Assembly: GCA_013115135.1 (NCBI GenBank)
Contig: JABANP010000237.1
Span: 1 to 64,000, forward strand
Reading direction: 5' to 3'
Origin: Perkinsus olseni
Taxonomy: Eukaryota > Perkinsozoa > Perkinsida > Perkinsidae
Length of the DNA: 64,000 nt
Part shown: positions 53,681-64,000 of the stretch, piece by piece
Layout of the letters: each line of letters begins with the position of its first letter
Numbering within the stretch: position 1 is the first letter of the stretch
Position numbers and translations under genes: made by a program
Notes under the pieces: model-generated
Seen by the model: only the letters and a program-made list of their open reading frames with translations
Told to the model about the DNA's origin: nothing
The model's database searches: none

Positions 53681-56600
53681 ATGAGAAAGTGCGGACTGGA
53701 CACCCCCGTGTGTCCGGTTCCATCCCTTGCCATGCCTGCCCAGATACTCAAAGACATCCCTCTGACTGCTGGGCACTGGATCAGCGCCACCCATGATGAA
53801 ACCGATAGCGAAATCAGGGGAACAATGCTGGCACAGAAGCATCCGGTGGCTCGGTACATCGCCACCAAACCAGCTTCCCAGCTTGGAGGGCCGACCCGCT
53901 TCTCCAGTGGTGAGCTCCTGCGGAATGGTAAGCACCTCGATCCATCATCACTGCTCTCGGAGAAGGTACATACAACCTAGTCTCACATGAATTCCCCCAA
54001 CCTACGCCAAAGAAAGTGGTCGGCGATGGGGCCCGAGAGTCCCTACGACCATCCGTGGTGCAGAGGACGGTCGTTGAGCACTCGATGCAGGCTTGCCCAC
54101 CCGGCATCAGCAGTGGAACTCAGACCTTACGCTTTGGACCGGTTAACGCCTGTAAAATCTTCCTTCCACACAGGGCCTTTCAGTCGCGTTCTCAGGTTCC
54201 CAATACGAGGCTCAAGGCTCTGGCCCGACTACTAAAGCACACAGTGTGGGGGCAGGGAACTCGCTGAAAGCGTCGCTGAGAGATTTCCTGGAGAAACCGG
54301 AGATCAGTTTCGCTATAGAAGAAGCCCTTCAACAGAACGAGACGATAGACGTGTTCGCGCGGGACTTCGACAAGTTGGGTGAGCTGGCTTCTTTTGGCTG
54401 AGTAACGTCCGAACGAAAATTGGCAGGTGTGGACGAGACTCGTATGGCGATGCTGGACGCAAGTCTGGGCTCGGGAACGGAGGCTGGCATCACTGAGGTG
54501 AGAGGTGCAGTCTTTGGCGCTCAAGACGAGTGTCTCATGGTGGTCAGTGCCGCAACTTCCATGACGTAGCCTACACCAAGAACAAGAGAGTCGAGAGCAT
54601 CCACTGGGTACCGGGGGAGCCCGATGTCATCGCAGCTTCCTACTTGGAGAACCTCACCTACGGTCAAAGGCTAGACACTATCGGGAAGGTGAGTCGTATC
54701 TGTCGCTGCCTCCCTTCAACGAGGCGCACAGGCGTGGCAGTCCAGTGGCGCCGCTTTACCGTGTCTAGCCGTCCCTTGTGTAGAGGTCCTTCTCTATCTT
54801 GAGGATTGACACTCTAGTAGCCTGAGCAAGTGCTGGACTGCGCCTACCTTGTGCATCGAAATATGGTTCGGATGATTGAACTCTCGGATCCCTAGAGCGC
54901 TGTATAGCCGCCTTGAGATCGGTTCGGCCTTGAGGTATGGCTTCTTCCCGCAGCCCCGGCCGTCATGCGTCCTACTCTGGTCATTCCACGACCCCTTGGC
55001 CCCTCACGCCGCCCTGCTCTCGCCCAACGAAGTGGTAACCTTTTCCTTCTGCCCTACAGACCGTCGCTTCGTCGTCGGCGCCCTCATCACCGGCCAGGTG
55101 ATAGCTCATCGGGAAAGACCGTGCGTGCCGCTTAGGTTTGCCGTCCTCGTTCAGATGGTGCTTTGGCGAGTAACAGATCAGGAGTTGGGCCTCTCTGCTG
55201 CCAAGCGAGGAAAGGTAGCTCGAAAGAAGCGCGACAAGGACGGCAGCAAAGAAGAAGGGGGGAAGTCAGAGAAGAAAAAGAAGTCCACGGGGACGAAGAC
55301 TAGATCAGTACTGCAAATAAAGCACAAGTAAGACTGCCCTTTCAGTTCACGGCACGTGAATAAAACCATGGCTGACGCATTCTAACTGCCAGCCACATCC
55401 GGGCCGTTAACGGTGCTATACCCCACCATCGGATGTTGTTTCCGTATGGTGTGGTACGTGCACGCGAAATAATATCTGGTAGTTAGTACCACAAAATTGC
55501 CTTCATTTTGGAAATACGCTGACGGATTTTTGGCTCTGTATTCTAGTAGCTCATGACGAGCTTCGCTCCGCGACTTTCTCAATAACCGTCGTAAACGGGT
55601 GTTGAATGATTGCCCGTGCACACTTGTGATGCCTGTCAGGCTGGTCTCCACTATAGACGACTCGCACAAGCGAGCCTGTCGATCCATTGCTTGGTTGCCT
55701 CACTGGGTCGATGTGGAACGGAAGGGAAAGTGTGTGGACCGAAGAGAGAAGAAATTGGACGACGATGGTGAGACGACTGAACGCATTGAAAGTATCGTCA
55801 TGTCAGATGACGCTTCTGAGAAGGCAAAATTCTTCGTGACCATCGCAGGAGACGGCCAAGTTCTTCTGTGGGACTTCCAAAGCGCGAGGGATGCCGTCGT
55901 GAGGGGTGAGGAAGCCTTTGATATCTGGTCATGGAGGACGCGTCGTGGGCAGGAGAACATGATTTCACCTGGCGACCCATCCATAGTATCCAGTTGCAGA
56001 GACAGGACTCTGGTACGGAGATGGGCTGTACCCACATACTACCACTCGTTTCGATGAACCTCACCCACAAGCCTCAAGAGGTGGGCGCAGGGGCGACGAA
56101 GGCGAAGGTCTGACCCCGTTCTGATAGGACCACGAGTCGGTTTCTCTGAGTAACTTCTTCGCCACGACAGAGGAGGGAGAACTCATTTACGGGGACTGGG
56201 CCGCTAAAGCCAGCGGCGATAAGAAGCCCGAGTGACGATCGGCGTCTTGAAGGTGGCTCCCGATCCAGTGTTGGTAAACAGGTTCGTGAAGTCTCTGTGC
56301 GATGCGAATAAGACATTCCGTCCTCTCCTGCAGCTGAGTGATTCCGATAGGATCAGGGTGAGTCCATCCGTGAGGAAGTCATTGCCTGTTCGACCGTCGG
56401 GGTGCTGAGTGGCGACTCGTCGCCGGCGATCATGTTCAACTCACGCGGAAGGGAACTCATGTATTTCTCAAGGCTTCTCGCATGTGCTCATGAAAGCATA
56501 TTCTCATCGATAACTTCGTTAAGGCGTCTCTGTGGCTCCCTACGACGGAGTGACGTGTAAGTGTGAGAGAATCTTCGAGCGGAAAGCCCGACCATCTTGC

Positions 56601-57964
56601 TCGGCCCTCGGTGTACTAGCTCGGCCCGGGGAACTGAATCGCTCTGCATGAACTGGGCACTCAGTCAGACAACATGGATGGGTGAAAGCGGAACAAAAAG
56701 GCGTGCACTCGCCGATTCTTTCAGGACCTCATGCTAGTCGTATCGGACTGGGAGTTCGCTCTCTGGTACATTGGAGGAGCAGCTCCTTCTCTGGCCCGAC
56801 CAGACACCGCAGACCCGGACGATGAGGAAGATGAGGTTGACTCCCCGAGACCCGACAAGTTCATGCCCGCTCAAATTCACGAGCCTCTCTTCCGCAGCAC
56901 AGCACCAAACAGCTATTTTGCATGCGGAGCTTGCTCGCCATCACGGCCCGCGGTGAGACTCGCCGGTCATGGCGAAACTGGCTCAGCTCGCGCGGTTTCG
57001 GCCTCTCCCTGTGGACTTGCTGCGCAGAGGAAGATTTCAGTCTTGCTGTGAGAGATTTCGTAGTGTGTTACCCGAATGAAGACCATGCTGTTCCCGGTGA
57101 ACTGGGTCGACCAGTGGGGGAGCCTCTGTTCCCTGTGACGTCTCGCGTCATCAACTAGAGGAGTTCTGAATGCCAGCTCAGAGTCGCTGATTTTACTGTC
57201 AACTGAGACGCCATAGGACGCTGCCTGTACTCTATTGCGGCAGTCAGTACGATGGACGCACACTTAGCTTACCGACCTGCGCGTCTCGGCCGAGCGGTGC
57301 GGGCCGCGACATCCCCGATGTGCAGGTGCTTTATCTGGGCAGAGTCGACGGCGGTATGGACGTGTGGGACTTCACTGACCAGAGCCACCAGCCTCTGATG
57401 TCCCACCCGGTCACTGCGGCTGCTCTCACGACCATGACATTTGTCCAGAAGATGATGCGGTGATGGTTCATCACAACTTGCCGGCTCGTGAGTCCTAAGA
57501 CTTGTCTGGCTTCAGGGGAAGTCCCTCCTGGCTGTGGGAGACGACCACGGCCATCTCCACATTCTGAAGTTACCTGTTAATCTCATCTGTGGCCCCGAAA
57601 GGGAAGACGAGGTGCGCACTTTCGAATGCGTGGAGGCCGACTCGTCCAGGAAGTGGTGGTGCTTGGGAGACTCTCTGTAGATCATTCGGCAAGTCCTCGA
57701 TCGCGAATATCATAGAATCGAGGGAGAGCCCGCTCGGAGCACCACACTCGAGGCGCTGAAGCAACAGACCGAAAAAGTAATCTCTTTCCTTGCTTCAGAG
57801 CTGCTGTTGCCTCGGGTGCTTCTCTGCAGACTCTAGCGGCTGGAGACGAGGAGATTGTACAGCAAGAAGACTCGGTGATTGATGAAGAATATAGAAAGAC
57901 TCTAGCGGAGTTCTGCGAGGCGACTGGAATGTCGCTGTCTGCCTCTGATGCTGCTCTCATGTGA
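53681..57964 (+). CDS. DNAI3: inner-arm dynein intermediate chain, WD40 protein (DNAI3/WDR63, IC140-like)
   Basis: Intermediate chain of the I1/f inner dynein arm of flagella. A 17-exon model keeps phase throughout and gives 810 codons: 53681-53965, 54013-54151, 54196-54378, 54427-54497, 54548-54688, 54954-55097, 55155-55327, 55393-55443, 55640-55905, 55953-56080, 56128-56231, 56282-56357, 56725-56952, 57326-57442, 57516-57611, 57681-57776, 57830-57964. Family blocks: FAIEEALQQNETIDVF; NKRVESIHWVPG; ASYLENLTYGQRL; VLLWSFHDPLAPHAALLSP; SHKRACRSIAWLP; FVTIAGDGQVLLWDFQ; FFATTEEGELIYGDW; DLMLVVSDWEFALWYIGG; SPSRPAVLYLGRVDGGMDVW; LLAVGDDHGHLHILKLPVNL. Most introns are 43-73 nt; four are 196-373 nt. 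The human protein is 891 aa. The extreme N-terminus is not secure; ATG 53681 is the first in its open frame. Confidence 0.9.
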
Positions 57965-58352
57965 TGTACTCTTTCGTGCTGGACGGTGCTCGTATGTGTC
58001 CCAATGTTTATTCTTTTGCGTTCGAGTGCTTTCGGTCCACTCCTGGTACGGCCTAGTTCAAGACGTATCACACCATCGGACGGTATACCGTGTTCAACCC
58101 GCATGAATAACTGCCAGATTCTATTAGACTCCAGAGAGTGATGAACGTCGCAGCCACCGCGGCAATATCGTCAATTTCCCCAGTCAGAGTGGTCATCGCA
58201 CTAGAGCCGTTATCAATGGCTAGTGTTACGCGGACTAGAGAACTCGACTAAGTAGGTGCATGAACTCACAGTCCCTCTTATATGATGGTACACAACACTC
58301 CCTCGCTAACGAAACGTTATGGTACACAAAAAGAGATACGTTTACCGAGGGA
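57965..58352. other. convergent 3' intergenic region
   Basis: 388 nt between the stops of DNAI3 (plus) and CLP1 (minus); no feature seen. Confidence 0.5.
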
Positions 58353-61342
58353 TCACGTCCCTTCGAAGTACTTAAGCCCATTGATGTCACCAACGAGCAA
58401 GTAGTTCGAAATGAGCGGCCCCGGGGCTGGACACAACAGCTGCAACACAGCATTGCTGGAAGAATTCTTATCTCCTCCGCCAAGCATCAAGCCAGCGTCA
58501 CCGTAGGTCACCGATCGTACCCACACAAGCCCAGCCATATTGCCTATGAATACCTAAAGGAAACGGAACTATGGCCGTACCCGAATGGATGATAATACTA
58601 AGGATGATACGAGCTTCCGTTTCCAGAACGGAAGCACAGCCCATCTTACGTCTTCTAGTTTCGGTGCGACTATGACGGCCAACAACGAGTCCTTCAATTC
58701 AGCAGGGTCGCCCTTCCATACTTCAACGGTCGGTGGGGTCGACTGGGTCAGCTTACACAGGGTCACGCTTCTTAGAGGCACAGTGACGTTGTGGGGGTTG
58801 AGTTCACGCAAAGCTCCGAAGAAATAATCACGCACCTGATGACGAAGCGTTAATCTCCCGACATGCACTACCGCCGTCCACTGACCCTATTAGTGTTCAA
58901 CCACTGCATTCTGGCGGCATCAGTCGGTACCACACCACCGGACTTAGGCAAGGAGACCACCTCAACTTTGGGCTCCTTACTGGTCTCCTCCTCGGGGGCC
59001 TCCAACCCATCAAGGTAGATCATATCAGCCACGGGGTCGTTCGCTAATTTCGACGAGTCCGACCTCAATCGAGCAGCGTCGCCTGAGATCAGCCCAGGAA
59101 TTTCAATTTTTTCCGACGAGAATTTTCTGACTACCTGCAGCATCATCACCGTAGTGGGAGGCCAGGTCCTGATACAACTCGTTATCGTCCAACACTAGAA
59201 CGATATCAACCTCGAAGGCCGATATCAAAGTCTTTCAGGAGCTCCGTCGAGGGCTCGGCCGGCGCATTTATTATCAAACCAGACCGAGCGATGTTCCTAA
59301 CAACCGAGCGGCAAGTTGGAATTCAACTGCAGGAGACGCTCAGATCGATGCCGCCCTCCTACTTTGGTCCACCGCTCATCTTCTCAATTCCTGATCCAGT
59401 ACTGGGCTGAACTGCCGCGTGCTTCAGACGGGACTTGACCGTCTCCGCCAACACCTTACACCACCATGTATACACTTGGGGATTGTCCGTCCAATGCTTA
59501 TAACCGTAGAAGTACCTGCAACAGAGTTCGGGCGAAATGCTTTACGCGAGTTGCCCGTACCATAGACTTCTCCCCAGCCGATTCGACAGCTGATCCATGG
59601 TCCCGCCGGCCTGAACTGCCTCGAAGGAATTCAAATCCTTCGGCGGCTGACTGATCTTGTAGGTGGCCGTTGGTTCGCGATCGAACTCATAGCAACTGCT
59701 GTCGAGAATAGTGGCGTTGATGGTGCCCGGTAGATGAGGTAGTTCTCTGAAACTGCCAGTGCACCGTGGGTCCAACTCCACGAAAATCGGCCTTCGGTGC
59801 TTTCGCAGGGCGAAGTTGGCCAGCATGTAGGCCAGGGTTGATTTACCGCTTGCCGAGGAGCCGCATACCAGTACCCTAGGGGGAGGGCACATGGCAGTGC
59901 CGAGCTCAGTAGCGCGCTTCCGTCTCTGTTCTATGATAGATGCAACGCTGAAGTAATGTGGCATGGTGGCGTTCGTGGCATCATACTCTTGAACCGTCGA
60001 ACCACGCAGCTCTACACAACACCCATGCCAAGTGTATACCGCCAGCTGGGACCCCGCTGAAAGGAAAGGAAGATACGATGAGAACGACACGTGGTCGAGC
60101 ATGGTCGAGGCAAGCTACAATTATCGGAGCAATCGGGAGGCAGGACCGGAAAACTTGTCCTTATCCATTGCGACTATCACTCGCCATCTCATGTCCCAAA
60201 CGCCCCGGATTTGGATACACTCACGCGCCATTCATCTCATTCCAGCATTGAGGGCCGTAACCGTTGAGAAGTTCAGGGCGACCCCTATCACGCTACCCCA
60301 ACCGCATTACGTCTGATTATATACTCGTTGCCCAAGACGAGTTCCTTTCCGAATATCTCCGCACTAGCGAAGGTGTCTGGAACCTTTGAATGGGCCTTCA
60401 GCATGACTGCTCCCTCCTTCGTGGCGCCGGGGTCCGTACTCGGTAGAGGGGCGAGCACCTGCGAGCAATGCTCTCAGCTTCTCCTCTCCTATATCGAATG
60501 TTCACGTCTGCACCGTACTACCAGTCGGAGTTCCGTTCCTGGTCGCAGCTCTTTGGTTCGCTGCAGACCGATCATCTGCAGGTTCTCCTGCTGAATGGAC
60601 GAGCCGACATGCGTAGGGCCGCTGATGGTGCCGCCCTCTCCGCCATACCCGCCAGTAGTGGCTGCCTGATGCTGCAGGTTGGCCTACAACGGGAGAGTAC
60701 GACGTAGGAGTCGAAGCCTTCGGAAGCATACCTGGAGAACGTGTGGTTGGGTCATCTTATTAGGGCCCCCCATGTGCTTGTCATAGTGTGAGCCCTCCTC
60801 CCTTGTTCTGATAGTGAAAGACGCTGGCGTTGGGGTCGGGTTGTTGTTGCTGTTGAGGCCTATCGTATGGCCCAGAGTTGGAGTGATGGTTCGGAGGCCC
60901 ATGGTCCCCTCCCATGTGAGGCTTCGACTCCCGATTCCCAGAGTGCTGCTGCTGCTGGGACTGGCTGGAGGGTGGGGGTGGGAAGCCCTTGCCGAACCCT
61001 TTGCCTGAAATAGCAAGCCCTCGAATGACATGCAGCTCTATTAGCGACATAAAGGAGATTATACCGCCAATCCCAAGACGGCGCTCGTTACGGTAGTGTT
61101 GTTAATGAACACCATCGCATATTACCCTTCCCGGGCCATCCCTTCCCCTTCCCGAAGAACCCCTTGCCAAGGGCCATCATAGCCGCAAAGGCAGCTGGTG
61201 GGGGCGGCTGGGGAGCCTGTTGCATGTTACGGAACTGGTTCAAAGCTCCCGGGTCCTCTCCCTGTGGGAGGCCACGGCCCCCTCCACCACGGTGGTAGGG
61301 CGGGCCTCCGTCTCTTCCTGACGGTGGAGGCTGCGGCCACAT
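58353..61342 (-). CDS. CLP1: CLP1, mRNA cleavage factor / polynucleotide 5'-hydroxyl kinase family, with long Gly/Pro/Gln-rich N-terminus
   Basis: Nuclear ATP-binding protein of mRNA 3'-end processing and, in animals, tRNA splicing. Ten exons: 61126-61342, 60732-61004, 60522-60683, 60311-60458, 59561-60056, 59363-59515, 59135-59296, 58886-59082, 58650-58835, 58353-58553. Core blocks: KELRPGTELRL; FASAEIFGKELVLGNEYIIR; GSQLAVYTWHGC; Walker A GSSASGKST; RRPIFVELDP; LWYFYGYKHW; NIARSGLIINAP; FEVDIVLVLDDNELY; SLPKSGGVV; VRDYFFGALRELNPHNV; NMAGLVWV; PAPGPLISNYLLVGDI. About 200 residues precede the core (MWPQPPPSGRDGG, GKGFFGKGKGWPGKG, Q runs). Phase fails by one base in exon 2 (near 60793) and exon 7 (near 59222): assembly indels or damage. 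Confidence 0.85.
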
Positions 61343-62595
61343 TAAAGCGATAAGCTAGCGATAAGCAGGGTAGACGATAGCGACTTCTCGAAGTGACTTG
61401 CTGCCCCTCCCATCATTCGTCGGTCCAACACCGAATGAGTCACCAAGCCCTTCCTTGAAGACGCAATAAACGTAGCGCCATGCAGGGTGGTGATTATGTT
61501 ACCAGTTACAACAGCATCATCATTTACTGCTTTGCTATGTCGCATAACGTATCATTAACGATTCATGCTGCATGAATTATAGAACAGTTCCAAAAAGCCC
61601 GGGCAAAGGTTTATGCGCCCCAGAGGACCTCTGCATCTGAAGCTCTCACCCGGTCAGGTGTTACCCAGAAGAATAGGTAACCGCTTGACGATGTCTTCAG
61701 AACGAAGGATTAAACCGGGAGTTCAGAAAAAAATCTTTTTCTGAATACACTCGCAAAAGACCACAATCTCGATCAGAGAGCAGACCTTAAAGTACATTCT
61801 GGAAAGTGTTCCAAAATGGACTTCAGCCGTATTCAGTGGATTTCGGGAGGTCTTCTGAAACACATGCCAGAATACAAAATTTTGGTATGACAAAATCGTA
61901 TTCTGAGCGACTATTTTATGACGCGAAGCAGTTCGTGGCGAGTGAAAAAAATCTCCTCGACATCCATGACATACCGTGCCCGCGGATCGAACCCAAGACC
62001 TGTCGGCTGATGAGTGGGCGCTCTACCGCTGGACCATCTGGCTGATTCTCGGCGCCAACGTCTGTCGGGGAGTGGACGCTTGCGGGCTAACAGACGTGAA
62101 GCAGGAACCGCTTGTGAGATTGTGCGAGTTGGGTATCAAGAGATGGGAAGTGTAAGGCTCCACGATATCACGTAGGATTATGGTCCCTAAGTTCGCCGAA
62201 AAAGTGCGATGAACGCACGCGTACAGTAAACGGGACAGACTGTGCTTACGTCACAGTTAGACACCGTATGTCGCGTGGACGGAGCAAATGAATCTAAGAG
62301 GAGCTCTGGGTGTGGTCATAGCCGATCACCCGGGATGGATCAGGCCGTACACTGCAGCAACAACATATTATCGAATGAGAGAATCAGTGGTGCCACATGG
62401 CCTAACATAACAGTGCGTCACACAGCCACTGTGGATTCCTCAGGCATCCTGAGGACCGAATTTCGACGAGTAGACTGCTAGGATCAACTGCAGGATTTGC
62501 AGGGTTGTCACCAGGGCGGGCGCTTGAACTGTTCTTCGAGCTGCGTAATGCATGGTTTCCAAGGAAAACTTTCCATCATCTACAAACCTCCAACA
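61343..62595. other. intergenic
   Basis: Upstream of both CLP1 (minus) and the 62.6-kb gene (plus), so a divergent promoter region. Contains the tRNA-like piece at 61978-62044; otherwise nothing supported. Confidence 0.4.
61978..62044 (-). other. degenerate tRNA-like sequence
   Basis: Minus strand has box-A-like TGGTCCAGCGGTAGAGC and box-B-like GGGTTCGATCC at tRNA spacing, with CTCATCA between. Acceptor and anticodon stems do not pair well, so it is a tRNA relic or tRNA-derived repeat rather than a working gene. Confidence 0.35.
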
Positions 62596-63485
62596 ATGTC
62601 GTTCCCTGTCTTGTTCTTCCTTGTCGCCTTCGTCGTCATTTCAGGCGGCGGACTTCCTCTCAAGCTCCCGGCTGGGATATATACGAACCAAGGGCCGATT
62701 GAAGGTATAGGACGTTTGAAAGGCATCCAACTCCATGCGAGGGACGACGAACTGGGGGAGCACAGCGAAGTCAAGCTGAGGGTATCAGGGTCCTTAGATG
62801 ACTACGATCTCTTGTTGTCGATGATCGATTATTGCGCGGGGTCAAGACAGCTAGCACAGATTGGGAGTCTTCTAATCGGGATTCTATAAGCCGTGGAAGG
62901 TGTCTGACGTTCCGTCCAACTAGCGGGAGCCAAGCTAACAGGCTCTCCAATGCCATTACAGTGATCTACCAGGCACTCAGAATGCCCGTCGTGAGCGGGA
63001 TGCTATCTGCTAAAAGAATCACTATATGCAATGTAGGGCAGGATTGGACTGTGTACATGGGCAGAGAAAAAGGTGGCGAGGGGTGTAAGGGGAAGACAAG
63101 GCTTGTCCACCCGGTCCCACTCAAACGTCTCAACTCGTCAAGGGAGGTTGACCCGATGTTCCGACCTGCCTTGCTCAACGACACCGCTGTTGCGGCTGCG
63201 CAGTCATCAGTTCTCTTTAGAAGGGACCCAGTGTTGACGCGGATCATACTGCCAAGAACCGGCAAGTTGGTGAATAAGTTTGACACGAGTGCATTCGATG
63301 GTATATTATTGGACATCACCGGGACGTCAGACGGGTTGCAAGGGAAGCTGGTGATTAACAGTGTCTCTGAGGAGCCGATAGAGCGAATCATCACGGGACC
63401 TCATATTACCTACAATGACGACATACCGCCATTCTACAGTGCAACCCTCCGAACTCCCGCCTCTCCCCCTGTTGTACGGCGTTAA
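62596..63485 (+). CDS. secreted hypothetical protein, one frame break
   Basis: ATG 62596 (MSFPVLFFLVAFVVISGGGL) gives a clear signal peptide, then LKLPAGIYTNQGPIEGIG and LKGIQLHARDDELGEHSEVK. Near 62835 the frame shifts by one base and continues STDWESSNRDSISRGRCLTF, GQDWTVYMGREKGG, VDPMFRPALLNDTAVAAAQS, NKFDTSAFDGILLDITGTSD, GKLVINSVSEEPIERIITGP, to a stop at 63483-63485. An alternative frame after about 63430 ends in a hydrophobic segment (DFVIAAVLVLGFEGYG), possibly the true C-terminus. No family recognised. An ATG at 62497 would add residues before the signal peptide. 63486-64000 holds nothing else I can support. Confidence 0.5.
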
Positions 63486-64000
63486 TGATTGTTGGAGGTT
63501 GAAGGGAACGGATGATGATGACAAGAGTATCCGAGACTTCGTCATAGCCGCTGTGCTAGTGTTGGGCTTCGAGGGATATGGGAGCCGGAGGATATCCGCC
63601 TCTGTTTTGTGAACTGGAATTGGCAACTTAAGCTCGGCTCAACCAGTACTGTCATGATGTATGAGAGAGCCTCTCCGGCCAAGAGGAAGCGCTCATTGTC
63701 ACAACACGACGAAGGGCCACCTACTAGGAGATTTCAAGCTCCATAGCTGTATCATCGTCTTAGGTGTTAAAAGGAACCCGTTACCAGGCATCAGCCTCTC
63801 GCATGTACCGCTTGTTACGGCTGTTGCATAATGATGTTTGTGATCCTCGACGATTGTTTAGTTCCGATGAGGTAATCAGACCAGGTTCTTGATGGACTAG
63901 AGGTGTACCGGCTAGATGCTACCAACTGTCGATTGACTCCGCATAAGAATAAAATCTTTCTGAATGTAGGCAGCACATGCCGACCGGGTGAACGGCGCAA

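Overview
The window is nuclear DNA of a protist. I judge it an alveolate close to Perkinsus. The basis is balanced base composition, genes cut by very short GT-AG introns (mostly 42-57 nt), flagellar genes, and many tandem paralogs with no relatives I recognise. The species is an inference. Many reading frames only make sense after splicing, so exon limits were worked out from splice sites, phase and family similarity.

Layout. (1) 85-4932: a satellite-like array of 31 full-length tRNA genes, nearly all tRNA-Lys(UUU) on the minus strand, at a 153-bp period, plus four half copies. (2) 5.0-20 kb: a block of minus-strand genes. It holds two related small secreted-protein exons, a Myb/SANT protein, a double zinc-finger protein, an equilibrative nucleoside transporter (ENT), unknown genes and a CNNM/CorC-type metal transporter. 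(3) 21.4-22.4 kb: an unknown minus-strand gene beside a divergent strand switch. (4) 22.5-58 kb: a plus-strand block. It holds DNAAF1, a nucleotide-sugar transporter relative, an unknown protein, a TTC39/IML2-family protein, a broken class II photolyase, a coiled-coil protein, a PPR gene, a 2-kb minisatellite, five copies of an unknown secreted-protein family with a second PPR 3' end and a second minisatellite between them, and DNAI3. (5) 58.3-61.3 kb: CLP1 on minus, convergent with DNAI3 and carrying a long Gly/Pro/Gln-rich N-terminus. (6) 62.6-63.5 kb: a secreted protein on plus.

Themes. DNAAF1 (dynein-arm preassembly) and DNAI3 (inner-arm dynein intermediate chain) both serve the motile flagellum, as expected for a zoospore-forming protist. 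CLP1 acts in mRNA 3'-end and tRNA processing. The 35-52 kb region is a birth-and-death zone: a module of PPR 3' end, minisatellite and secreted-protein gene occurs twice, and the gene family includes intact, frameshifted, nonsense and chimeric copies. Several conserved genes (photolyase, CLP1, two family copies, the 62.6-kb gene) carry single-base frame breaks, so residual assembly indels must be weighed against real decay.
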